The notes beneath the pieces were generated by a model, which was given only the letters and a program-made list of their open reading frames with translations, was not told the DNA's origin and did not search any database. Below, piece after piece: positions 16,370 through 26,049 of a DNA stretch of 64,000 nt (position 1 is its first letter; each line of letters opens with the position of its first letter). The DNA is from Acidobacteriota bacterium (GTDB taxonomy: Bacteria > Acidobacteriota > Vicinamibacteria > Fen-336). The stretch lies in contig WYBL01000060.1 in the NCBI GenBank assembly GCA_011526565.1, positions 1 to 64,000 of the forward strand, given 5' to 3'. Position numbers and translations under genes: made by a program.

Positions 16370-19027
16370 ATGCGCGTCCGGGTCGCCGCGCGGGCCGCCC
16401 TCGGCGTCGCGGTGGCGCTGTACGTCCTCGCGCTGCTGCGGCTGGCCCCCGTGTTCCTCGATCCTCTCGTCGACGTGCGGGCGCTGCCACTCGCGCCGTG
16501 GGTGATCGCGCTCGCGATCCTGGTCGCGCTGTTGCCCGCGACCGACCGCGCTCCCCGAGGTGTCGCCCGTCTCGGCATGGCCGCGCTGGCCGTGGCCGCG
16601 GCGCTCGCGACAGTGGTCCTGCTCCGCGGAGCGGCCGGGCTGAGCGGGAAGGTGTCCGGTCCCCAGGGTCCGATCGCCGAACTGGGCCCCGGCCCGCTCG
16701 ACCTCGCCGGCCCCGACCTGCGCGGGCTGCCGGCGCCGCGGCGGCGGATCGTCGAGTGGTCGGGGACGCTGTCGGTGCCCGAGAGCGGGCGCTACCGGCT
16801 GTGGGCGGACGGCCGCGGCGCGGTGAGCGTGCGCGTCGACGGCCGCGTCGTGCTGGAGGCCGAAGGCGAGCGGTTGATCGCGGGCGCGGACGTGAACCTG
16901 GGCCGCGGCGAGCGGCAGCTCGCGGTCCGGCTCGAGCGGGTGGGACCGGGGCCGCGGTTGCGGCTCGGCTGGATCACGCCTGCCGGCCGCGCCGAGATGC
17001 TGCCGCCGCGCCGGCTCGGCCCGACTTCGGAAGCGGCGACGCCCGGCCTTCTGTGGTCGCTGACGGACCTGTTCGGCCACCTGCTGGCCGCGCTCGCCGG
17101 GGGCCTGGCCTTCGCCCTCGGCGCCCGCACACCGCGCGACGCCGAAGACGCCGCCGGCGACGCGACCGCGCCCGAGCCGCCGGGCTGGCGCGAAGGAACC
17201 CTGGCCACGGCGGGCTTCGCCGCGCTCGCCGTCGCGATGAGCTGGCCGCTCGCCGCCGACCTCGCCGGCAGCAGCCTGATGCAGTACCCGGACGGCCGCC
17301 TCAACGCGTGGATCCTGGCCTGGGGCGCGCGGGCGCTGGTCACGGCGCCGACCCAGGTGTTCCAGGCGCCGATCTTCCACCCCCTGCCCGACGCCCACGC
17401 CTTCACCGAGAACCTGTTGCTGCCGGCCGCCCTGGCCGCGCCGTTCACGCTGTCGGGCGGCCCCGCGCTCGGCTACAACCTGGTGCTGCTCGCGAGCCTG
17501 GCGCTGTCGGGCACCGGCGTGTTCCTGCTCGCCCGGCGCGCCACGGGCGACCCGGTCGCCGCCTTCGTCGGCGCCGCGATCTTCGCCGTCGGCGTCCACC
17601 GCTGGGTGCGGCTCGCTCACCTTCACGCGCAGGTCACCGTGTTCCTGCCGCTCGCGCTGCTCGCCCTCGACCGCTTCTTCGCGCGCCGCACGTTCGTTCG
17701 CGCGCTGGCCGTGGCCGCCTGCGTGATGCTGCAGGGCCTGTCTTCGGTGTACCTCGGCGCGATCACGGCCACGGCCGTCACGACCTGCGTGGCGCTGGCC
17801 GTGGCGACCCGGAACGTCGGCGGGCGCGACCTGCTGCGACTCGCGGTGGCCGGCCTCGTCGCGCTGCCACCGCTCGTCGCCGTGGCCGCCCCCTACTTCC
17901 GGATGCGCGGCTTCCAGGGCGTGGAGTTCACGCTCGAGGACCTGCGCGTGTACGCGACGACGCTCGAGTCGTGGGCCGCCTCGGGCACGCCGCTGTGGGG
18001 GCCGCTCAGCCAGCGCCACCTCGATCCCGACCGGGTGCGCGACGGGCTGTTCCCGGGCCTGGTGCCGCTGCTGCTGGGCCTCGCCGGCCTGGCCCGCGCC
18101 CCGCGCCGCTGGCAGCTCGCCGCGGTGTCGCTGTGCGGGCTGTCGGTGTGGATCTCGCTCGGGCCCGAGACCGCCGCCTTCCGCTTCCTGCACGAGCAGG
18201 TCGTGCTGTTCCGCGCGATCCGCGCGTACTCCCGCTTCGCGCTGCTCGTGATGCTGGTGCTCTCCGTGCTGTCCGCGCTGGCCCTGGCGGGGCGCGGCCG
18301 GTTGCGCTGGCTGGCGCTGGCGCTGCTTCTCTTCGAGGCCCGCCACGCGCCGATCGGCACCGCGCCGCTGGTCGTGCCGGGCGACGTCGAGCGCTGGCTC
18401 GCCGGCAAGGCCGGCGCCGTCGCCGTGTTGCCCGTGGGCGAAGGCGACACCGCTGCGATGCTGCGCCAGCTCGGCCACTGGCGGCCGCTCGTCAACGGCG
18501 ACTCCGGCTTCATCCCGCGGCCCCACGACCGGGCGATGGAGCGGCTCGAGGGCACGCTCGACGCGGACGCGCTGCGTTACCTGCGCGCGATCGGGGTGCG
18601 TCACGTGGTCTCGCCCGATCCGCAGCCGCAGCTCGTCGAGGCCGCGCGCTTCGGGGCCGACGTCGTCTACGAGGTGCCCGCGGGCGAAGCCGCCGCGAGG
18701 CCGGCGGTCGGCGAGCCGACGCCGACGCTGTGGGAGCCGAGCGGCAGCGCGACGATCGATCTCGGCTCGCCTCGCCGGATCGAGCGAGCGAGCTTCGAGC
18801 TCTCCGATGCTCCGTGGCTGGCCCGGCCGCGGCTCGAGCACTCGCAGGACGGCCGCACCTGGGAGCCGCTCGCCGCGCAGGCGAGCCTCGCCGACGCGAT
18901 CCTCGGCCTGCTCGCCGACCCGCGCCACGGTCGCGGCGAGGTGCGTTTCGCGCCGGTGACCACCCGCTTCCTGCGCTTCGACCCTGCGCTGCCGGCGCGG
19001 CCCGGCCTGATCGAGGTCGGATCGTGA
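16370..19027 (+). CDS. Membrane GT-C-like protein with PA14-like and discoidin-like periplasmic domains
   Basis: The 885-residue product starts with three hydrophobic helices (residues ~8-90). A PA14/GLEYA-like beta domain follows (~105-215; RIVEWSGTLSVPESGRYRLW then VSVRVDGRVVLE). Next comes a polytopic membrane block (~230-640) with MQYPDGRLNAWILAW, an acidic first-loop motif reminiscent of GT-C enzymes. A periplasmic C-terminal part ends in a discoidin-like module (~765-885; GSATIDLGSPRRIERASF and TTRFLRFDPALPARPG). PA14 and F5/8-type domains often bind carbohydrates, so this may polymerise or transfer glycan while holding its product. The exact reaction is not evident. Confidence 0.7.
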   Translation: MRVRVAARAALGVAVALYVLALLRLAPVFLDPLVDVRALPLAPWVIALAILVALLPATDRAPRGVARLGMAALAVAAALATVVLLRGAAGLSGKVSGPQGPIAELGPGPLDLAGPDLRGLPAPRRRIVEWSGTLSVPESGRYRLWADGRGAVSVRVDGRVVLEAEGERLIAGADVNLGRGERQLAVRLERVGPGPRLRLGWITPAGRAEMLPPRRLGPTSEAATPGLLWSLTDLFGHLLAALAGGLAFALGARTPRDAEDAAGDATAPEPPGWREGTLATAGFAALAVAMSWPLAADLAGSSLMQYPDGRLNAWILAWGARALVTAPTQVFQAPIFHPLPDAHAFTENLLLPAALAAPFTLSGGPALGYNLVLLASLALSGTGVFLLARRATGDPVAAFVGAAIFAVGVHRWVRLAHLHAQVTVFLPLALLALDRFFARRTFVRALAVAACVMLQGLSSVYLGAITATAVTTCVALAVATRNVGGRDLLRLAVAGLVALPPLVAVAAPYFRMRGFQGVEFTLEDLRVYATTLESWAASGTPLWGPLSQRHLDPDRVRDGLFPGLVPLLLGLAGLARAPRRWQLAAVSLCGLSVWISLGPETAAFRFLHEQVVLFRAIRAYSRFALLVMLVLSVLSALALAGRGRLRWLALALLLFEARHAPIGTAPLVVPGDVERWLAGKAGAVAVLPVGEGDTAAMLRQLGHWRPLVNGDSGFIPRPHDRAMERLEGTLDADALRYLRAIGVRHVVSPDPQPQLVEAARFGADVVYEVPAGEAAARPAVGEPTPTLWEPSGSATIDLGSPRRIERASFELSDAPWLARPRLEHSQDGRTWEPLAAQASLADAILGLLADPRHGRGEVRFAPVTTRFLRFDPALPARPGLIEVGS

Positions 19028-20091
19028 CCGGGGTCCACCAACTGCTGCCGGCCCTGCACGCCGGCGACGCCGTCGGCAACGAGGCGCTGCTGCTGCAGGC
19101 CGCGCTGCGCCGCGCCGGACTCGCGTCGGAGATCTTCGCGGGCCACGTCGACCCCGCGCTGCTCGGCCGCTCGCGGGCGCTGCGCGAGGCCGAAGCCGCA
19201 GGCGAGGCGACCTGGCTGTTCCACTTCGGTCCCGACTCGCCCGCGGGTCGGCTCTTCCCGCACCTGGCCGGAACGCGGGTCCTGCGCTACCACAACATCA
19301 CGCCCCCTCCGCTGCTGGCCGAGCACGCGCCGGCGCTGGCGCGGCTGTGCGGGGCGGGGCTCGCCGAGGTGCGGGCCCTCGCCGCGAGCGCGCACCTCGG
19401 CCTCGGCGCCTCGGAGTTCAACAGCCGCGAGCTGCACGCGATGGGCTATGCCCGCACCGCCGTGTTGCCGCTCGTCGCGGACCTCGAACGCGTGCGGACG
19501 GCTTCGCCCAGCCGCGTGCTCGCGCGCCTGCTGGGCGACGGCCGCCGCAACCTGCTGGTCGTCGGCCGCCTCGCGCCGAACAAGCGGGTCGAAGACGCGA
19601 TCGCCGTCTTCGCCGTGTTCCAGCGGATGTTCGACCCCCGCGCGCGGCTCCTGATCGCCGGCGGCTGGGAGGGCTTCGAGGGCTACCGCGCGTCGCTGGA
19701 GCGCCGCGCGAACGCGCTGCGCGCCGAGCGCGTGCTGTTCCTCGGCCGCGTCGCCGACGACGAACTCGCGGCCTGCTACCAGTCCGCCGCGGCCCTGGTG
19801 TGCACCTCGGAACACGAAGGCGTCGGAGTGCCGCTGCTGGAAGGGATGGCCTGCGGCGTGCCCGTCTTCGCCTACGATGCGGGCGCGGTGCGCGAGACCC
19901 TGGACGGCGCCGGCGTGCTGCTGGCCGACAAGCGACCGGACGAGTGGGCAGGCGCGCTCGACCGCGTGCTGGCCGACCGGGCCCTGCGCGCGGCCGTGGT
20001 CGCCGGCCAGCACGCCGCCCTGCGCCGCCGCGCGGCCGCCGACCCCGTGACGACGCTGCGCGCGGCCCTGGCGGGAGGGCCTGGGGGATGA
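19024..20091 (+). CDS. GT4 glycosyltransferase, subfamily B, copy 3
   Basis: A 355-residue enzyme starting GVHQLLPALHAGDAVGNEAL, with YHNITPPPLL, LGASEFNSREL, LVVGRLAPNKR and SEHEGVGVPLLEGM (EX7E at E265/E273). It begins at a GTG overlapping the stop of the PA14 fusion and ends overlapping the next A-type enzyme. The order here is B then A, the reverse of the two earlier pairs, and no coiled-coil gene stands in front of the A-type enzyme. Confidence 0.88.
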   Translation: MTGVHQLLPALHAGDAVGNEALLLQAALRRAGLASEIFAGHVDPALLGRSRALREAEAAGEATWLFHFGPDSPAGRLFPHLAGTRVLRYHNITPPPLLAEHAPALARLCGAGLAEVRALAASAHLGLGASEFNSRELHAMGYARTAVLPLVADLERVRTASPSRVLARLLGDGRRNLLVVGRLAPNKRVEDAIAVFAVFQRMFDPRARLLIAGGWEGFEGYRASLERRANALRAERVLFLGRVADDELAACYQSAAALVCTSEHEGVGVPLLEGMACGVPVFAYDAGAVRETLDGAGVLLADKRPDEWAGALDRVLADRALRAAVVAGQHAALRRRAAADPVTTLRAALAGGPGG

Positions 20092-21269
20092 AGCTCGCCT
20101 TCGTCATCCAGCGCTACGGGGCGGACATCACGGGCGGGTCCGAGTCGCTCGCCCGCGCGCTCGCCGAGCGCTTCGTGCGCGAGGCCGAGGTGACCGTCTT
20201 CACGTCCTGCGCTCGCGACTACGTCACCTGGCGCGACGAGCTGCCCGCGGGCCGCAGCGAGGAGGCCGGCGTCGAGGTGTTGCGCTTCCCGGTCGCCCGC
20301 GAGCGCGACCTCGCCGCCTTCAACGCGTACTCCGAGCCGTTCTACCGCCGCGAGGACCGTACGCCGGCCGAGGAGCGCGAGTGGCTCCTGAGCCAGGGGC
20401 CGTTCGTGCCCGGGCTGATCGAGGAACTCGCGCGGCGCAAGGACGAGTTCGATGCCGTGCTGTTCTTCACCTACCTCTACTACCCGACCTGCGAGGGCCT
20501 GCGCGTGGCCCCGGAGCGCTCGGTGCTGGTGCCGACCACCCACGACGAACCGCCGCTGCGCTTCTCGGTGTTCCGCGAGGTCTTCGCGGCGCCGAAGGCG
20601 TTCGCGTTCCTGACCCCGGCCGAGGAGCGCCTGGTGCGCGACCGCTTCGCGCTCGGCGACCGGCCCGGGCTCGTGGCCGGCATGGGCGTCGAGGCGCCGC
20701 CGGCCACCGACGTGCTGGCCTTCCGCACCCGCCACGACCTGCTGCGCCCGTACGCGCTCTACGCGGGCCGCATCGACGCCGGCAAGGGCTGCGACCGGAT
20801 GCTCGACTTCCACGCCGCGTACCGCCGCGAGCACGCGGGTGGCCTCGACCTCGTCCTGCTCGGCAAGCTGGCGATGCCGGAGCCGCGGCAGCCCGGGGTG
20901 CGCCACCTCGGCTTCGTGAGCGAAGACGAGAAGTGGGCCGCCTACGCGGGGGCCTCCGCGGTGATCTGCCCGAGCCCGTTCGAGAGCCTGTCGATCGTGC
21001 TGCTCGAGGGCATGGCGCAAGGCGTGCCCGCGCTGGTCAACGCGCGCTCGGACGTGCTCGTCGAGCACTGCCGGCGCTCCAACGCGGGCCTGTGGTACGA
21101 GAACGCCGAGGAGTTCGCGGAGGGGCTCGACCTGCTCGCCCGCGGCGATGCCCTGCGCGCCGCGCTCTCCGACAACGCGCGCCGTTACGTCGCTGCCGAG
21201 TACCGCTGGGACGTGGTGATGGAGCGCTACCGCCGGCTGATCGCGGCGGCCAGCGGAGAGGCGCGATGA
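20088..21269 (+). CDS. GT4 glycosyltransferase, subfamily A, copy 4
   Basis: A 393-residue GT-B enzyme beginning KLAFVIQRYGADITGGSESL with YAGRIDAGKG and EX7E at E299/E307 (FESLSIVLLEGM). The sequence is somewhat further from copies 1-3, and this is the only A-type copy without a dedicated coiled-coil gene upstream. A good ribosome site (GGGGG) precedes ATG 20088, which overlaps the previous stop. It overlaps the downstream YhhN gene by ATGA. Confidence 0.88.
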   Translation: MKLAFVIQRYGADITGGSESLARALAERFVREAEVTVFTSCARDYVTWRDELPAGRSEEAGVEVLRFPVARERDLAAFNAYSEPFYRREDRTPAEEREWLLSQGPFVPGLIEELARRKDEFDAVLFFTYLYYPTCEGLRVAPERSVLVPTTHDEPPLRFSVFREVFAAPKAFAFLTPAEERLVRDRFALGDRPGLVAGMGVEAPPATDVLAFRTRHDLLRPYALYAGRIDAGKGCDRMLDFHAAYRREHAGGLDLVLLGKLAMPEPRQPGVRHLGFVSEDEKWAAYAGASAVICPSPFESLSIVLLEGMAQGVPALVNARSDVLVEHCRRSNAGLWYENAEEFAEGLDLLARGDALRAALSDNARRYVAAEYRWDVVMERYRRLIAAASGEAR

Positions 21270-21982
21270 CCGAGGCCGCCCGCGCGCTGCCGGCTCCGGC
21301 CCGCGCGCTGGCGCTGCTCGCCGCCTTCGCGTTCCTGGGCGCGACAGCCGTCGGCGCCGGCGAGGTGCGCTTCTGGCTCAAGCCGGTGCCGGTCCTGGTG
21401 CTGGCCTGGGCCACGCTGCGGGCGGCGGGCGGCGCCCGACCGGAGTCGGCACCCGGGCCGCGCTTTGCGCAGCTCGTCGCGGCAGGGCTCGGCCTGTCGG
21501 CGATCGGCGACATCCTGCTCGAGTTCCCCACGGGGTTCGTGCGCGGCCTGTTCGCCTTCCTGCTCGCCCACCTCACCTACGTCGCCGCGTTCACGGCCGA
21601 CTGTCGCGCGCCCGCGCTGCGGCGCGCCTTCCCGTGCCTGCTCTACGGGGCCTTCGCCTTCGGGGTCCTGCGCGCGCGGCTGGGGCCGCTCGAGGTGCCG
21701 GTGGCGATCTACGCGGCGGTGATCTGCGCGATGCTGTGGCGGGCGCTGGCCCGCGCGGATCGCGGCACGTCAGGCGCCCTGGCGGCGCTCGGAGCGCTCT
21801 CCTTCGCGGTCAGCGACTCGCTGCTCGCCTGGAACCGCTTCGTGGCGCCTTTCGCGCTGGCGCCCTACGCCGTGATCGTCACGTACTGGCTGGGCCAGGC
21901 CGGGATCGCGGCCGCGGCCTGGCACGGCGCCTACTCGGACTCCTCGTCCGCGGCCGGCGGCCCCGCGCGCGGCACCACGTAG
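21266..21982 (+). CDS. YhhN-family membrane protein (lysoplasmalogenase-like)
   Basis: The 238-residue protein has about eight hydrophobic helices and the YhhN/TMEM86 signatures: KPVPVLVLAW in the second helix, GDILLEF, LFAFLLAHLTYVAAF and SDSLLAWNRF near the end. TMEM86B hydrolyses the vinyl-ether bond of lysoplasmalogen; the substrate of bacterial members is uncertain. It is the last gene of the glycan operon, joined by ATGA, and its 3' end overlaps that of the convergent GT-C gene by about 50 bases. Confidence 0.8.
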   Translation: MTEAARALPAPARALALLAAFAFLGATAVGAGEVRFWLKPVPVLVLAWATLRAAGGARPESAPGPRFAQLVAAGLGLSAIGDILLEFPTGFVRGLFAFLLAHLTYVAAFTADCRAPALRRAFPCLLYGAFAFGVLRARLGPLEVPVAIYAAVICAMLWRALARADRGTSGALAALGALSFAVSDSLLAWNRFVAPFALAPYAVIVTYWLGQAGIAAAAWHGAYSDSSSAAGGPARGTT

Positions 21983-23580
21983 GCGCGCGCCTCCTCCACG
22001 GACAGCGGCCGGTCGAGGCCGCGGAAGACCACGACCGGGCCGTCCTTCCGCTCGAAGCCGATGCCCAGCGCCCGCAGCCCGTCGGCGAACACGTCGGCGT
22101 CGTCCTGCGGCCGCAGCACGAACGCCGGCGTCCCGCGCTCGCGCACGCCGCGGGCGTGGCGGTCCGAGACGTAGTAGGGCGTCGGGCCCAGCTCGGGCGA
22201 GAGCAGGACGCGCTCGCGGGTCAGCATCGTGACCGCCGAAGACAGCGAGAAGTCCGCGTACCCGGCGCGCACGCCTGCGCCCTCGACGAAGGCCACGATC
22301 GCCCGGTACTGGCCCTCGACGCGGCCGGCGGCCAGCATCCGCGGCGCGCTGCCGCTGGCGTGGGCCGCGAGCAGGGCGAGCGCCAGGACCGCGGCCGGCG
22401 GTCGCGACCGCTCCCACAGGCGGCCCAGCGCGACGCCGCAGAACAGCGCGCCGCACGCGGCCAGCGGCAGCAGGTAGCGCGGCCGCCAGTGCAGCGCCTC
22501 GCTGGGGACCGCCCAGAACTGCACGAGCACGAAGGCCGCCAGCAGCGGCGGCAGCAGCGCCGGGCGGGGAGCCCGCTCGCGCAGCCCGAGACGGCCGCGG
22601 GTGACCCACAGGCCGGCCAGCGCCGCCGCCGGCAGCAGCGCCGCGGCGCCCCAGCGCAGGTCGCGCCAGGCGGCGAGCCAGGGGTGCTCGGGGCTGAACC
22701 CGGCCAGGATCGGGAGCGAGATGCGGAACGTGCGCCAGACCTGGTTCGGGAGCGTCGAGAGTCGCTCGAGGCCGGGCGAAGCCGCGCTCTGGCCGAGGAT
22801 CTCGCGGGTCGCCCAGTCGTGCTGCAGGTTCCAGGCGAGCGCGGGCAGCGCGCCGAGCAGCACGCCGATCGGCACCAGCAGCGCCCACGGATCGCGCCAG
22901 GTGCGCCGCCGCAGGGCCAGCGCGGCGCCGGCCGCGGCGAGGTACGACAGCGCCACCGGCTGCTGCCACACGGCGGCCCCGAGCGCGGTGCCGGCGCCGA
23001 GGTAGAGGAAGCGGGCGCCGGCGCCGTGGCGGTCGTCGTCGAGCAGCCGGGCCAGCAGCGCGAGCGCGAGGCTGCCGAGCGCCATCACGTCGACGTACTG
23101 GCCGACCGCGTTGAGCTGGAAGACGGTCGCGAACTTGGGGCCGATCGCGAGGTACAGCCCGGCGAACACGGCGGCGGGCGTGCCGCCGACGCGGCGGGCC
23201 AGCGCCATCGTGGCGGCGATCAGCACGAGCGTGAGGCCGAGGCCGACGGCCACCAGCAGCAGCGCGTCGTCGCCGATCACGAAACCGGGCAGCGCAGCGA
23301 GGTGGGCCTTGAGCGTGCCCTGGTAGTTGGCGCCCTCGGTGAACGCGGGCGCGGGCCGTTCGCCGAGCCGCAGCGAGGCGGCCGCGAACGCCATGTAGGC
23401 GCCGTCCTTGTTGACGAAGCCGGCCGGGTGGAGGAGCGCCGGCGCGCGGTAGGCGACGGCCAGCGCGAGGCAGGCGAGAGTCTCGGGCCGCGGCCGCCAC
23501 CGCCAGGTGGAAGGGGACAGGCCCCGCAGCAGGGTGGCGCCAAGCGTACAGAGCGCGAGGCCGGAGATCGCCACGGGCAC
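21931..23580 (-). CDS. Membrane glycosyltransferase, GT-C fold
   Basis: The 549-residue polytopic protein is a paralogue of the one at 1231. YRAPALLHPAGFVNKDGAYM supplies the acidic first-loop motif, FQLNAVGQYVDVMALGSLAL the conserved second region, and a soluble tail the C-terminus. The start is uncertain. GTG 23580 has no ribosome site and is preceded in frame by a hydrophobic stretch (LEAAALAAAFAFTWSWF). That stretch belongs naturally to the first helix, so translation may begin upstream, at a CTG near 23631 or 23658, coupled to the DUF4388 stop. The 3' end overlaps the convergent YhhN gene. Confidence 0.7.
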   Translation of the reverse strand: MPVAISGLALCTLGATLLRGLSPSTWRWRPRPETLACLALAVAYRAPALLHPAGFVNKDGAYMAFAAASLRLGERPAPAFTEGANYQGTLKAHLAALPGFVIGDDALLLVAVGLGLTLVLIAATMALARRVGGTPAAVFAGLYLAIGPKFATVFQLNAVGQYVDVMALGSLALALLARLLDDDRHGAGARFLYLGAGTALGAAVWQQPVALSYLAAAGAALALRRRTWRDPWALLVPIGVLLGALPALAWNLQHDWATREILGQSAASPGLERLSTLPNQVWRTFRISLPILAGFSPEHPWLAAWRDLRWGAAALLPAAALAGLWVTRGRLGLRERAPRPALLPPLLAAFVLVQFWAVPSEALHWRPRYLLPLAACGALFCGVALGRLWERSRPPAAVLALALLAAHASGSAPRMLAAGRVEGQYRAIVAFVEGAGVRAGYADFSLSSAVTMLTRERVLLSPELGPTPYYVSDRHARGVRERGTPAFVLRPQDDADVFADGLRALGIGFERKDGPVVVFRGLDRPLSVEEARAYVVPRAGPPAADEESE

Positions 23581-23665
23581 GAAGGAGGTGGCCGTGAACC
23601 AGCTCCAGGTGAACGCGAAGGCGGCTGCCAGCGCCGCCGCCTCGAGGTGCGGGCGCAGGCGGAGG

Positions 23666-24484
23666 CTACTGGATCGCGCGGAGCTGCTCCTGCAGCGCCT
23701 CGGTCGCGGCCGGCCCCTTCAGGATCGAGGCGGCGCGCACGATCTGGTGGATCGCCTCGTCGACGGCCTCGTTGCCGGCGCCCTTCTCGATCTCGCCCTT
23801 GGCCTTGAGGTAGTGCTTGTTGACCACGCTCTCGCCGACGGCGCCGAGCTGGGCGGCACACACCTCGCGGACCTTCTCGAGCCGTTGCAGCGCCGCGCCG
23901 CCCACGGCCGGCACGCCGCCTGACTTGCCCATCGCCTTCGCCGGCGCGCCCTCGCGCAGCCGGATCAGGCCGGTGGTGATCAGGCCGTAGAGGATCTTGG
24001 CCGCGTCGAACACCGACAGCCCGGCGGCCTGGGCGATGTCCTTGATCGAGCGCGCGCCGTCGATCTTGGACAGGATCAGCCACTCGGAGGTGTTGAGGTT
24101 GATCTGGCCCTCGCGGCTGTCCTGGACCACGAACTCCGGCACCAGGTCGGTCGAGGGGATCTTCTTCGACAGTACGCGCCACTCGTCGAGCCGGCGCGCG
24201 GCCTCCATCAGCAGGTTGGTGTTGCTCTTGGAGATCGTGCGCAGCGGCGTCGAGATGCCCGGCTCGAACTTGAAGTCGCCGCGGCTCCAGATCGCCAGCG
24301 CGTAGACGGCCTCCTCGCCGGTGGCCTCCTCGAGCTGGGCGTGGACGATCTGGCCGTCGGCGAGGAAGATCTCGCCCTTCAGCGGCCCGTCCTGCAGGTG
24401 GAAGACGCCCGTCTTTCCGCTGACGCTGATCAGCTGGATGATGTCGGGCAGATGGAGCTCGGCGAGCGATCCCTGAAAAGCCAT
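23666..24484 (-). CDS. DUF4388 (PATAN-type) domain regulator
   Basis: This 272-residue soluble protein begins FQGSLAELHLPDIIQLISVS and continues GKTGVFHLQDG and GEIFLADGQIVHAQ, the standard DUF4388 pattern in proteins near bacterial signalling and motility genes. A central winged-helix-like stretch (SEWLILSKIDGARSIKDIA, then GLSVFDAAKILYGL) is followed by a helical C-terminal part (~190-272). It lies 111 bases behind the NtrC-type regulator in the same direction and directly before the GT-C gene. That suggests a link between the two-component system and glycan or surface output, which is inference. Confidence 0.8.
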   Translation of the reverse strand: MAFQGSLAELHLPDIIQLISVSGKTGVFHLQDGPLKGEIFLADGQIVHAQLEEATGEEAVYALAIWSRGDFKFEPGISTPLRTISKSNTNLLMEAARRLDEWRVLSKKIPSTDLVPEFVVQDSREGQINLNTSEWLILSKIDGARSIKDIAQAAGLSVFDAAKILYGLITTGLIRLREGAPAKAMGKSGGVPAVGGAALQRLEKVREVCAAQLGAVGESVVNKHYLKAKGEIEKGAGNEAVDEAIHQIVRAASILKGPAATEALQEQLRAIQ

Positions 24485-24595
24485 CCCTCTAGCTCACACC
24501 TTCCGCCCGAAACCCTTCATCTGCATCGACTTGAACGAGGCTGAACCTAGCAAGGCGGCGCAGCGCAGTCAACCACGCACCTCCCGGCCCGGAAA

Positions 24596-26017
<1,422 letters not shown>

Positions 26018-26049
26018 CGGCTGCTGGCCCCCCGGTCCCCTGGCCCGAA

